The position numbers and the translations under genes are program-made. Source: Callipepla californica brunnescens (taxonomy: Eukaryota > Chordata > Aves > Galliformes > Odontophoridae). From it: 64,000 bases of DNA. Each line of letters begins with the position of its first letter. The first letter of the stretch is position 1. Positions 1 through 61,292 of the stretch are shown here, piece after piece. The stretch is taken from the NCBI GenBank assembly GCA_023055505.1, contig JALIRH010000001.1, positions 121,307,723 through 121,371,722 of the forward strand, written 5' to 3'. The notes under the pieces were generated by a model. It searched no databases and had not been told where the DNA came from. It saw only the letters and a program-made list of their open reading frames with translations.

Positions 1-980
1 GCACTAGGTATGGTGAACAGCACTAGGGATGGATGAAACCGCTCCACTGTAGTCCACCCTAAGCAGATTTGGCTTGCTGACCTCCTGCTTCTTAAGTAAG
101 AGCAACTAAAATCAGAACTCAGAAGGACAAGCCTTTGGGAGGGTGGTTCCCTAAGAAGGTGGAGAAATGAAGTCTTTTAGCTGCTGCATTAATTAAAGCC
201 CAAGGGGAATGAGGGGAGTTTCTTCCCAACGGAGACCTGTGGTTTCTAAGAGGTTTCAAAAGGTCTGGCTCCTCATATCAGCCTTGAGGCTGCTCCCATG
301 GAGTTCCAACATCTCTCATGGTCTTTAGCACTACATCAAGCAGTTGGCGACTCTGCCCTAGGAAGGGCAGGTTGGAACTAGATGACCTTTGAGATCTCTT
401 CTAGCCCAAGCTATTCTATGATTCTATGACTTCTCTGCTAATAGCTGCTCCTGGAAATCTCTTGCCAAGAATCTGCTTTACAGAAGCAATCAGCACTTTG
501 ATCAGCCTGGAAATGGCAATTTCTATCCCATTTCAGCCTTGCAGGATGATACTGAACCCTTTTTACCACAGCACACTTCTGAAATGACCCACTTTGGGGT
601 CAGAAGCAGCTAGGGCAAGGAGAGATAACAGCCATGGATTAGGTTGAGGAGAGGCCAGGAGAAAGTCCTGTTTGCAGATGTGATCACACATGAGGATGGA
701 GTCTGCTTTTCAGAGTTTTGAATCACCTGGAAACTAAAGAAGGACTTTTAAAAGCCCAAGTGACTATTTGGTACAGTGGAAATCTAATTTATGAGCAAAA
801 GGGGACAGTAAGAAGGTGATCAACAGCCATCTTTAATGAGAAAGCAAAACAATAAGAGCACAATTCCTTTCATCTCACCAACCCAAACCAGGTGGACAGA
901 TTGAGCCAGAAAACTCTAGTTTAGGTCCCAGCTGAAACAGATAGGTAGGCAGAAGTGTGAGGAAGCACCCGTATACTTAC
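1..980 (-). other. Start of MYO7A intron 20
   Basis: No exon is visible. Apart from the CR1 fragment near 340-428, I see only unique AT-rich sequence. Confidence 0.85.
340..428 (+). repeat. CR1 LINE 3' end
   Basis: Sense CR1 tail: GTTGGAACTAGATGACCTTT, then GCTATTCTATGATTCTATG. Confidence 0.85.
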
Positions 981-50061
<49,081 letters not shown>

Positions 50062-50079
<18 letters not shown>

Positions 50080-50119
50080 GATTCCTGTATAAACACATCA
50101 GCAATCACCAGGAATGGAC
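50062..50119 (-). CDS. MYO7A: MYO7A start-codon exon (exon 2 in human numbering), residues 1-6
   Basis: The coding part is 50062-50079 and reads MVILRQ, against MVILQQ in mammals. It ends CAG|GTGAGT in phase 0. The 5' boundary at 50119 is inferred from the acceptor TTCTGCTTCAG preceded by pyrimidines; a second acceptor (TTTATACAG) lies only 5 nt before the ATG and is a weaker alternative. Positions 50080-50119 are 5' UTR. The exon is tiny and was recognised by family knowledge plus the perfect donor. Confidence 0.9.
50080..50119 (-). other. MYO7A: MYO7A 5' UTR part of the start-codon exon
   Basis: Forty bases between the inferred acceptor and the ATG. No upstream ATG is in frame within them. 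The first, non-coding exon expected from mammals was not found upstream. Confidence 0.6.
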
Positions 50120-51019
50120 CTGAAGCAGAAGAAATGGGCAGTTAATGGACTGGCACCCCAACTCATAGACCCCAATTCAAGGACTGTCTCAACAGCAATA
50201 GGTCAGATCCAGCCCCTCTATAGCAAAGAGGGCTAGGGGCACTTAAACTGCCAATGCTTTCATAATATTAATTCCAGACAGTGTGAGACAATCCTCTAAT
50301 ACATTCAGATTAATGCCTGCATGGTGGTGAATGAGACAGGGATAGAGGTTGCTTATGCAAGCAGTATTTTGTAAACTGAGTCCTAGAAAGTTGTCCAAAG
50401 ATTAACTTGCAAACAGACTGAAGCTTATTTATTACATGTGTCACTAAATCCTGTGGAATGAATTAATGCACGTGAAGAAGGACAGCCCTGTGCTTACTGA
50501 TCACAAGGCTGAAGGGACTGAACAACTTTCAGCAAAACATCATTCAGGACGGAAAAGAAAAGACCTGGGGCGTGGTGTTGCCTTGTGTTGCTCCCAGCAT
50601 GAAATGTGTTTGGCCTCTACGAGCTAAAATTGCTTTCAAATAATTACATTTCTGCAGCTTTTAATCTTTAAGCCATCCCTCTAGCATGGCAGTCAGTAAC
50701 TGCTGAATTTATGATGTGGAACATTTTCCACTATAGTAAAAACTCTCATTCCTTAGAAAGTAGGCAAAAAGTCACGCTTTCTGGGAGCTACAGCTCCCCT
50801 GAGACACTGGGGATATGAAAGCTGACAATCTTGCAGGACAAAAGACATTTGTCTTACAGTGACAGAATGGTCCAGACTGGCCACATGAAACTGAGCATTA
50901 AGCTTCAGTTATAATTTTTTTTAATGTGTTCACCAATGTAAGGATAAAACTTCTTGGGGAGGGTTGGAGAGAGTAGCAATGTCTTTTCATATCTCCTCAA
51001 TTAAGTGTTGTACTTAGGA

Positions 51020-51116
51020 ACGTGTTTTAGTGGGGAAATATTGGTGATTGGTGGATGGTTGGACAAGATGATAGTGGAGGCTTTTTCCAACTTTGGTGAT
51101 TCTATGATTCTATTAT
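51020..51116 (+). repeat. CR1 LINE 3' end
   Basis: Sense: GGATGGTTGGACAAGATGAT, then TTGGTGATTCTATGATTCTA. Confidence 0.85.
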
Positions 51117-51980
51117 CTCCAGGTGAAACATCCCAAAGAGAAACAACATGGGACAGACTCAGTCTTACAAAATAAGGAGTGTTCATCTCCTATGTCAACC
51201 TACCCAATATGCATTCCTCATTGTAAGAAAAGGCCTTTCTCTATCAAGAGCAGCTGCACTCATGCCATGTAGTAATGTCTTTGGCAATGACCAAAGTGGA
51301 TATTCTGCTGCTTCCCACCAGCAGTGGGACACAGATATTCCCATTCAAGCTAGTGAGGTAGGATTCATCACTACACATTGCATAGGAATAACTTAGTTAG
51401 GGACTGCAGTCTAAACAGCAATTCCATCATTCTTTTTTCATTTACCACACTGCCTGTATCACCTCATAATTTTTACAGTGTAGATGTTTGAAGACATATG
51501 CCCACATCACTGAAAGAAGCAGGAATTTGCCATCTAAGTGCCCCCATCATATTAGAGAAAGCATCATTCTCTTGAAACCAACTACATGATTCCTTTGCAC
51601 TGCCTGTCTCCTTTCCCCAGAGAAGGAATCGGAAGGAAGAAGAAGAGGAGGAAGAATGAAGAGCAGCCAAGGTATCACTGTTCATCAGTGGCAGTTGGCT
51701 GTTTACTCAAATGATGGCCACAAACCGTATTTTAGGAACTAATTTTACTTTCTCTATGAGACAGATGACTGGTGGAAAATCATGTACCCACTTGAATATC
51801 TGAAAGGCTGGGAGGCATTTTCCTAATCCTTAGTTTGAATGCACTAAATTATTCCACTTCCCTTTCATTTATATGGCTTGACAATTACTTTTTAACCCTG
51901 CAAGTAGTGAGCAGCCTGAGTTCCTTGGTTCCTATCTACTACAGACAAATGATCTTTCAGCTGCTTCCCTAACCAAAAAA

Positions 51981-52004
51981 AGCTCCTCCCAATGGGGAGG
52001 AGCT
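51981..52004. other. Perfect 10-bp inverted repeat with 4-nt loop
   Basis: AGCTCCTCCC, AATG, GGGAGGAGCT. The arms pair perfectly and the hairpin is flanked by A-runs on both sides. Confidence 0.85.
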
Positions 52005-55000
52005 CAAAAATATTCCAGTTATTAATTATTCACATGTTAGTCAGCCAAAGGGCCTCAGTCAGTCATTATACCCTTTGAATCTCTGTGTTGCAAAAACAAT
52101 GAATGGGGAAATCTCCTTCACAGGCTGGGCTAAAACCACAGCATCAAGTCTCAGAACTGCTCCTTCAGTCATTGAACCTGCTGCTGCTGAATCAAAGCAC
52201 TGTGCCATGGTTCCCCTGGTATTAAAACTGCACTAGGCACCTTGCTGAACAGGTGTTGTGCCAGGTTTGGAAGAGTGTTTATGTATCCAACAGGTCTTCA
52301 GTATTCAGAACCTGTTGATTTTTTCTGTCCTGAAGGTCTTACCTTCACATCAGTCCCTCAAGCTTGCTCTTGTTCAGAGCTCCTTAAAGTCACTCATGAT
52401 ACTGTTGCAAGGGAGGTTGAATATAGCAGGCATCCAGCTCTTCTGATTAGGGAAAACCCCAGAAGAGAAGGGTAGAGCATGAATCAGACTGCCCTCCTTG
52501 TTCTTCCCACAGGGATCAGTCAGCAGGATTGGGTTGTCTGAGCACTGGGGAGATCAGCAGCTTGCTAATTCACAGGAGCCCCGATGGAATGAAGAGGCCA
52601 TCTGGACCCTGCAGCCCTTGCTAGAACATCATTCCCACCCTTGGCTCTTACATGAAGCTGTACAGCTACTATTGGTATAGGAAATGACTGAGGTTAAACA
52701 AAATGCACCCACCAACTCTGTCACATCAACCACACATAAGACACCTCTTTGGTAAGAATATTTTTTCCTTTTTAAGTGGTTCGGTTTGAAGACTTCTGGG
52801 CTAGTTGAACAACACCTGAAGTGATCCTCCGAGGTGGGCAATGAGGTGAGACTGAAAGACCCTTTAAACTAGCACTGTATGCAGCAAGATGTGTGACATG
52901 GGACCATGTATGTCTCTTCCATACGAGGTCTCCACCATGACATCCTCTATGACTTTCTTGTTAGTTATGAAGAGATCTCAAATGCAGGAGCAAGGGGAAC
53001 CCGACAGAGCTTAACTGAGGAGGAGTCTGGACAGAACTATCCTGCTACAATTGCGAAGAAGCTTAGAGTTGTTCAGCCCCATGACTGGCCATGTCACTTT
53101 TGGGATCTGTGGTACTAATCCAGCAGAGCACATGCTTGTTATACGTTAGTTTGGAGTTATTCAGATGTATCATTCTAAAAGTGCAAATTCTGTGCCCTTC
53201 TGCTGAAGTCCCACATCCCATATGTATTCCCATTTGCAGATGCAGTGAAGAAAATGAACAGCTGATATAAGGGTTTTGTTGACATTCAGTGGCAGCCTGT
53301 CCCCCATTCACACAGCTTGTATTAAAGCTTAACTTTGGGGACTATTCCAGGCATTCAGCAGTTTGGACAGCCAAGAGAAGTGGATCTTGATTTACTGCCT
53401 TCCTTCTACTCTACTTGACTCACAGAAACATACTGCACCACCCTAACAGAGAGTAGAGGTTTAACACACTGATGCTATCTGCACACTGCTTCTTTCACCT
53501 CCTGCCCTCCAGCAACAGATCTAAGAACGATTAAAGATTTTGCAATGTATTCTACTCTTCCTTTGAGAAACAATCAATTAAAAGGTGAGACTTACTCTCT
53601 TGGTGATAAATGGCTTTGTCCTTACGAAAATCATGATTCTAATTGTCAAAAGGACTGATGGCACTTGAAAGAAATTAAAGTAGCAAAGTCCTAGTTGTTG
53701 GGAACTCTAAGCAGTGAATCTGTATGACACTGAAGAGGAAGGAAAGAGATGACATCACTATATGCCACTCCTGCTTCTTGTCCCACTGAAATTTGGATGC
53801 TCGAGAGTCTATGATAGTTTATGTTATGCATTCTCCATCAGAATCAAGGCTCTAAAGTCAGAACATTCTAGATGATGAAACTGAATGCAGCAGCCATCCA
53901 CCTTCTTCTTGGCTAACAAGTGTCTTCTATACTATGATCTAAATACCTAAACAGAGATGATCCACTACTTTTCTAGGTAATTACCTCCAAAGATCCTTAC
54001 TGTTTAAAATGAAATAACTTCTCTTCATCCATGCCTGGGAAACTTTTCCCAAAAAGTACACATACTTGCTTTGATGCCATGCCTCCTCCACTGTACTGTT
54101 GGTGACTGTTGGTACAGCAGAGATCCGGTCTCTGCTCCCTGTGGAGGCACTTACAGCCTACTCCATCTGTTCTTATTCTGATGTTTAGTGAACTGAACAC
54201 TTAGACACTCATAATAGGAACTCCAGACTGCCTGCCATGGTTTCTGAGCCTAACTTAGGGAAATCTTAGATATTGCTGATCTCCTGCCATCGAGTGCTAC
54301 CTGATGGCACACTTTGCTCTCTGGCTTCAGCCTCCAGCCTTGCAAAGGATCATCCCTCCAATCTGTTCTGATATGCCCTCAAAATTATGAAGATTTTCTG
54401 TCCAAGAGCTACTGAGAAGTGGCAACATAAGTTCAATCTCCACCTCAATTAAGAAGGTTCAAAAATCTGAGTCTCGTTAGATGACTACTTTGTCTACTGG
54501 GATGATGCTTAAAATATGAGAATCTTTTCTGTCTGGGCTATGGATTCATGTGTTCATGGTAACGACCATCCAGTTACAACTTCCTCTCCCACGGCACAAA
54601 CAATGTCATGCTCAGAGAGACACAGGCGCTCCCTGAGTGAGCAAACAGTACAAGATAAAACCTCTCTGTCGATGGAGCTGTAGGACACAGTGAGCACAGT
54701 CTGGCCAGCAAACCACCTGCCACATGCTGAGAAAGTTCCCTTGTTTACATCTTAATTGCCGCCTCCGCATGAATGGATCACCTGAGGTCATGTTGGCAGG
54801 TGACAAGAGGAATGTGAGGAAACTGTCACCTCAGGGAGGGAGGTCACTACACCAACAAAGTGCAGATGCAACATCCATCTCACATGAGCAGTGCATCCAC
54901 AACACACAGTTCACCAGGGAATAAATTAGTACAATGCATGTTCTGCTGGAAAAACCCTGATCCAAGTTCATTAAAGGCAAAAAAGATACCAAACCCAGAT

Positions 55001-55017
55001 ACATTTCCCATACTCTT

Positions 55018-55120
55018 GTCATAGAATCATAGAATCCCTTGATTTTAAAAGGACCTTTAAAGGTCATCTAGTTCAACTATCCCACAATGAACAGGGTCAT
55101 CTACAACTAGAGTGATCAGA
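55018..55120 (-). repeat. CR1 LINE 3' end
   Basis: Antisense: TCATAGAATCATAGAATCCC, ACCTTTAAAGGTCATCTAGT. Confidence 0.88.
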
Positions 55121-55347
55121 CTTGAGTGAATACAAGTTTTTAGTGAATGTAGCGATGCTGATATTGGGCAGCAGAGAAATAGCTAAATTCAGATGCATTA
55201 TGTTGCAAAGAATTATCTCCCTTTCACCTCTCTTTCAACTCTGCATGGAAAATGGGGAAAAACAGAGAGGTTCAGGTGGAGCTGCAATATTTGTGAAGGG
55301 TAAAGACAACTCATGAAGCTCTGGGTCCTTGGAAAGGCTCCCACCAG

Positions 55348-55870
55348 AATCGTAGAATCACAGAATTCACTAAGTTTGGAAAAGACCTACAAGATCATCC
55401 AGTCCAACCGTCCACCTATCACCCATAGTTCTCACTAAACCATGTTCCTCAATGCAACATCTAAACTTTCCTCCACCACCTCCCTTGACAGCCATTCCAG
55501 CACCTGACCACTCTTTTGGAAGAAGTATTTCCTAGCATCCAGTCTGAATCTCCCCTGGGGCAACTTGAAGCCATTTCCTCTAGTCCTATCACTAGTTACA
55601 AGAGAGAAGAGGCCTACCCCCAGCTCACTACAACCTCCCTTCAGGTAGTTACAGAAAGCAATAAGGTCTCCACTGAGCCTCTTGTCTTCAGACTGAAGAA
55701 TCCCAGTTCCCTCAGCCATTCCTTGTAAGACCTGTGCTCCAGACCCCTCACAGCTTCGTTGCCCTTCTCTGGACACGCTCCTCAATGTTATTATTCAGTG
55801 GGGGGTCCAAAATTGAATACAGTACTTGAGGTGCTGCCTTACCAGTAGAGGGGGACAATCACTGTTGATT
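55348..55870 (-). repeat. CR1 LINE with ORF2 3' end
   Basis: Antisense copy of about 520 bp. The minus-strand frame reads GGCSELGVGLFSLVTSDRTR, then GRFRLDARKYFFQKSG, the C-terminal CR1 ORF2 block, now interrupted. Confidence 0.92.
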
Positions 55871-56159
55871 TGTACCCTTTTTTATATTTCTGCAAATAGC
55901 TCAAGGAAGAAAGTACAATGCTTCTGCATGCTGTAGTCTGTCATTGTGTGAGTGCAACTGAAACCTGGGGAAATGACTTTGGTAACTGAAACCACCAGTA
56001 AATAGAGGGTGATCTACTCAACATGAATGACAGAAAGATGCCAGGGGCTGGGCAGCGGGTAGAGTTTCCAGACCAAGACTTTAGCACCCCAAACCAGGGC
56101 TGGATTTTCAATTAACCTTTGGCAGAATTGAAAGCTTCCCTCTGAAGAAATGAGCAGTT

Positions 56160-56970
56160 AGACCAACAAGACCTGGACAGGCTGGGAAGTTGGACGGAGA
56201 GGAACCTGATGAAGTTCAAACAGAGAAAGTGCGGAGTCCTACATCTGGGAAGGAATAACCACATGCATTAGTACAGGTCAGGGGCTGACCTGCTGGAAAG
56301 GAGCTCGGCAGAGAAGGACCTGGGTGTTCTGATGCACAGCATATTGTCCATGAGCCAGCAGTGTGCCCCTGTGGACAAGGAGGCCAATGGTATAATATAG
56401 TGCATTAAAAAGAGTATGACCAGCAGGTGATCCTCCTGCTCTTCTCTGCCCTGGTGAGGCATCATCTGGAGTAGTGCATCCAATTCTGGGCTCCTCAATT
56501 CAAGAAAGACAGAGAACTTCTGGAGACTTCAATGGAGAACTACAAATACAATAGGTGTCTGGAGTATCTCCCATATGAAGAGAGGATGAGAGACCTGGGA
56601 CTGTTCAGCCTGGAGAAGAGAAGACCAAGAGAGGACCTTATCACTGTTTATAAATACCTGAAGTGTGAGAATCAAATGAATGGGGCCAGGCTCTTTTCAG
56701 TGACGTGCAGCAACAGGACAGTGGGGTGAGGGGCAAAAATTGGAACACAGGAGGTTCCATACAAACACGAGGACAAACTTCTTTACCGTGACAGTGACAG
56801 AACACTGAACAGGTTGCCCAGAGAAGTGGTAGAGACTCCTCCCCTGGATATATTTAAAACCCTCCTGGTAGCCAACTGTAGTGAACCTGTAGGGAGCTGA
56901 ACTGGGGGATCTCCAGCAGTCCCTTCCAGACCCTATGACTGTGATCCCAATTCTGTGATCCTGTGATCCA
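56160..56970 (+). repeat. CR1 LINE, different subfamily, about 0.8 kb
   Basis: Sense copy. The translation holds YEERMRDLGLFSLEKRRPRE and earlier CGVLHLGRNN / EKDLGVL pieces of ORF2. The 3' end GGGATCTCCAGCAGTCCCTT then AATTCTGTGATCCTGTG differs from the neighbouring copies. Confidence 0.9.
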
Positions 56971-56996
56971 TGTCAGGAGTTCTTCTCTCTAGTTAT

Positions 56997-57115
56997 AAAA
57001 TGATAGAGTTGTTTGGGTTGGAAGGGACCTCTAAAGATCTTCTGATGTAGCCCCTCTGCCAGGGAAAGGACATCATTCCCTTACTACATTAGGTTGCCCA
57101 AAGGATAAACATGGT
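56997..57115 (-). repeat. CR1 LINE 3' end
   Basis: Antisense: TTTGGGTTGGAAGGGACCTC, TAAAGATCTTCTGATG. It lies tail-to-tail with the sense copy ending about 27 bp to its left. Confidence 0.85.
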
Positions 57116-57674
57116 CAGGATGGCAATAGCCCAGCTATGGATGTAAATAGGGTTGTTTCTTCTAAACTATCTAATAAAGCTCACTGATCAGAGCCCAAGA
57201 AGTGTGAGCTGCTTGATACACAGCTGACTTAAGAGCAAGGGTGTGATTTCCAGGAGCTGAGAATCAAGGCACTGTGAGAAGCCAAAGTGGTGATCTCTGA
57301 GTGCGAAGTGATATAACAGGCAGCAAGGGGAAGGAATGTGATCCTCTGTGCTTTCCTCCACCAGAAGCTGCAGGAATTAATCACAGCCCGTGATGACAGC
57401 TCCAGGCTGTGCCATGCTGTTCGCCTTAGCAAAACACAACACCAGTGAGCAAAACAGCTGTAGATATTCAAATCCAGCTGCAGGATCTCAGAGCCTCCTT
57501 AGTGGCTTTGCAATCCTGTACTGATCTCCTAAGGGAGTTACCCAAACAGTTTTGTATTTCAGATTAAGACGAGAAAAACCATTCCCTTGTAAGTTCTATT
57601 AAAAATGTATGTTCATCTGTACTGAGGGGACAAGAATGCAACACTGTGTTAACACATCTTCACGGGACTGTATT

Positions 57675-57795
57675 AAAGAATCAGAGAATCGCCATGGTTG
57701 GAAAAGAATTCCAAGATCATCCAGTCTAACCATATACCTACCACCAATATTTCCCCACTAAATTATGTCTCTTAGTGGAACATCTAAAAGTTTAT
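57675..57795 (-). repeat. CR1 LINE 3' end
   Basis: Antisense: GCCATGGTTGGAAAAGAATT, TCCAAGATCATCCAGTCTAA. Confidence 0.85.
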
Positions 57796-58587
57796 TTATA
57801 GAAAGGAAATAAAACCAATCCGAACACACTTCAAGTGTTAAGATGCAATTTTAAACAGAGCTCCAGACAAAAGTGAGTGCTTCCCCAAAGCCCAGCCTGT
57901 GATGCACTTAATACCTACAACTGGTACAAACAATGCCTGAGCACTTCTTTGCCTCCCACTGGCCACATCCCTTTCAAAATAAACAATTCTATGATTCTGT
58001 GTGCAATGATCACGAGAAAGCTGGGAGCTATTATCAGTGTCACCAGACTGGAGGCCATGGAGTAAGAAAAATGTGCAAAACCTAGGAGTGTTCATTAGTA
58101 CAAAGCTCTGCTGTGGCTTTCTTTGCACCAAATCACCACATCTTCTCCTCTAATGTGATAGTGTTGTCTTTTAGTAGATTCTGTGGTTTTTGATCTTTGT
58201 TTTGTGTGCTTTATGTTCTATGTGATAACCAAAGGCGTTGAGCTGCTCCAGTGATGAAATACTGCAGGTCATGAAGTCAGCAGAGATCAGCTCCTACCAC
58301 TGACACAAACACATGCTCTCAGGGGCTGATCCTCTCAATCTGTTTGAGAAACCAATGTCATTTCTCTACGTAGGATGCAGAGGAAGCCTGAGGTGACTGG
58401 TTTTATTTGGACATCCCTTTTTCCATCCCATACTTGTGCTCTTTTAGCAGCAAGGAATATGCCAAAAGACAGCTATGTTGCCCCTGTGTGACTGACATGT
58501 CCTTCAAACCTCCACTTGAAGGATCTTGGTAGCAGTACCACTGAGAAAGGTGCTGCATCTGAATGAGTCCCAGCCAAAAAAAAAACA

Positions 58588-58765
58588 GAGCATCATAGAA
58601 TCATAAAGGTTGGAAAAGAACTCCAAGATCACCAAGCCCAACCCCCAGCATCACCCCCACCATGCCCACTAAACCACATCCTTCAGTGCCACATCTCTCT
58701 GGTTCTTGAACACCTCTGGAGGCAGCGACTCCACCACTCTTTTGGAGAATAAATTTTCCCAGCCT
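58588..58765 (-). repeat. CR1 LINE fragment
   Basis: Antisense: CATAGAATCATAAAGGTTGG, CCCCCACCATGCCCACTAAA, TTCTTGAACACCTCTGGAGG. Confidence 0.92.
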
Positions 58766-59811
58766 GAGCCACAAAGATACATTAGAGCAAGAAACCACAG
58801 AAAACTCCCTCCTCTGAAAAGTCAGAAAATCAATATTTAGCCCTTGTTCTTCTGAGAGTAATCGGGAAACAGGCATCAAATTTTTAAGCCTCCAGCAGGA
58901 AGCTCAATAGATTTGCTCTGCATTCAATCTCTCCAAAAAGCCCAGCAGGTAGAGGAGTGGAACAAAAGACCTGACCTTTTCTCCCTCTCCATGCTTTCAA
59001 GAAGCCAGAGCAGAACAAAGCATCACTGAGGCATCCGATCCCAGCTTGCTGCAGATTGCTCTGCACAGCCTCCCAAGGAGGGCAATTTTCTTTTGTGCAC
59101 CAGCCTCTACCGGCCACAGAGTATTTTTCAACAGCCACAATAATTAATCAAATAAAGTATCCTGTGGCAAGGTGTAATTTCAGCATAATCCAGATCTAGC
59201 AGTATGAGTCAGTCCCAGCAAAATGCTGCACTAGCAGATTGTCCTAAGGGTGTTTATGATTTGTTTTCATCTCTTCTTTATGTACTCTGTAGATGAATTT
59301 CCCGTCCTGCTAGGGTCTACACATGGAGCTGTTACAGAACAAAAACATATGAGGAGTGAAGCCTATATTTAAACTCAAGGGTGATTCAGGACACTAACAT
59401 GCTCTCAAGGCTCTTCTCCTTGGAACAAAGCTTTGCCACATGGTGCTGGTCTGTACTTTAAAAGTCGCCTTTCTGGTCCTGAACTTTACTGGGTTCTCCA
59501 TGGATCTGCTCCTTCAATGGCTGCTCAGCCCCTACCACTAACAGAGCAGGGTGTACAAGCAGACATGGTGGTGGTTAGCCTCAGACAGATATGTTTTACA
59601 ATGGGCACATAGATCTGGGAGGAGATTCATGTGTGGTGTGTCATGGTTTGTAACATGCTCAGGAGGCAGCAACCTTCTGATCCATCTGCCAGCCCTGAAG
59701 CTGAACCACAGCCATTAGCTCATAGGAGGGTTTGATCTCTTGGTTATGTTGCTCGAGCAGTTACAAAGTCTGTGTCTATAATCTGAGAACAACACCAGGT
59801 TGACCCAAGGA

Positions 59812-60020
59812 AAGGATTAAAATGAGAGGTAATGGCCTCAACTTGTATCAGGGGAGATTCAGGTTGGATATTAAAAAAAAAAATTCTTCTCTGAAATATT
59901 GTTCAAGCACTGGCACAGACTACCCAGGGAGGTGATGGAGCCACCACCCCTGGAGGTGTTCAAAAACTGTGGAGATGTGGCACTGAGGGACATGGTTGGT
60001 GAGTATGGTGGGGATCCCAG
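59812..60020 (+). repeat. CR1 LINE fragment
   Basis: Sense: GGTAATGGCCTCAACTTGTA, GGGGAGATTCAGGTTGGATA, GTGGCACTGAGGGACATGGT. The 3' tail is missing. Confidence 0.9.
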
Positions 60021-60325
60021 ACTTACATTATTAGCTCTAGCTAAGACTAATTGGGCCATGTTATTATGAAGAAGGTTGGTCTGGGTTATGTCAGTTACGT
60101 CCTTTCCCCACCCATCTTTCTATCTCAAGAATCTACTATGCTCAAGTCAGAGGGCAGCATAAAGGGCAACGCACACATAGCAGACTGGAACCAGGGCCCC
60201 AGAATAAAAAGGGAGTGTTAAGTGACTTGTCCTGTGGACCATTGAAATCCTCCTGATTTCAGGGGGATTTAAGCACTAGGATTCCTTCTAAGTCCAATGA
60301 AGTTCTCCCTTTTAGAGCAGGCTGT

Positions 60326-60480
60326 ATCATTAAGGTTGGAAAAGAGCTTTAAGATCATCTAGTCCAATCAACAAACCATCCATGCCCACTAAACCATGTC
60401 ACTCTGTGCTACATCCACTTTTTTCTTCAACACCTCCAGGGATGGTGACTCCACCACTTCCCTGGGCAGTCTGTTCCCGT
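60326..60480 (-). repeat. CR1 LINE fragment
   Basis: Antisense: ATCATTAAGGTTGGAAAAGA, ACACCTCCAGGGATGGTGAC, ACTTCCCTGGGCAGTCTGTT. Confidence 0.9.
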
Positions 60481-60658
60481 TTGGCAGAGTTAGGAGTTTG
60501 TCAGACTAATTGCGGTGCAATACCTTAATTACTGACCCGCTGCTTTTTATTTTCTTGCTATAGAAAAGTTCATGAAAGAGAGTCCTTTCTGTAGCCACTA
60601 CTGCAGTAATCCCTCTGGCGAGCTGTGTTATTCACTCATGAATCTCAGACAATTTACA

Positions 60659-60835
60659 GAAGGGGGGATGATGCTACCCTCATATCACACATAGGGAAAC
60701 TGAGGCACGAGGAGGAGGATGTGGAGTCACAGGAGGATGTGACTGTCCCCGGGGTCATGCAGGAGGCCATGAGCAGAACCAGGACTATGCTTCTTGTAGA
60801 CACCAAGTCTGTGCTTGACTCCAGATCAAAACGTC
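60659..60835 (+). repeat. MIR SINE fragment with an internal duplication
   Basis: AGGGAAACTGAGGCACGAGG, GTCATGCAGGAGGCCATGAG, GCAGAACCAGGACTATGCTT follow the MIR order. An AGGAGGATGTG unit occurs twice (60713-60723, 60731-60741). Confidence 0.7.
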
Positions 60836-61237
60836 TTTAATAAAGGCAGCTCCCCTTCTTTTCTATGTCCTTCAATTGTCCTAATAAGCAGCCTGTACGC
60901 TTGCTCTTCCCTAATAGTCTGGTCTCGATAGTGTGACCTCCCTCACTACATAGCTATTAGTACAGGCTGGAGCAAGATCTTACAATCCTGCACAGTCTTC
61001 TCTCAGCAGAAGCCACTTACTGGGCTTTTTAGTGATACCCTCCCTCCGCCCTCCCTAATACCACCCTCTTGCCTCTTGAGGGGCTGGAGAAACTCAGGGT
61101 GAGCTTTCAGATGGGCTGGGGCCAGTCTCCAAAGTGTAGGTATCAGTAGGACTAAGTGAGTTCTCATGAGAAGATTCCAGCCCTGCATTATGCTGCTGAG
61201 ACTCCTGAGGACTTCAGAGGGCATTTTCATTGAGCAG

Positions 61238-61292
61238 TAGAATCATCTGGGTTGGTGAAGACCTTTAAGGTCACCAAGTCTGACCTATCAAG
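61238..61292 (-). repeat. CR1 LINE 3' end, short
   Basis: Antisense: TAGAATCATCTGGGTTGGTG, AAGACCTTTAAGGTCACCAA. Confidence 0.75.

Noticed and set aside
52300..52460. Donor-like AAG|GTAAGA on the minus strand near 52342 as the end of MYO7A exon 1
   Set aside because: No promoter features, CpG enrichment or conserved 5' UTR pattern surround it; a donor alone is too common.
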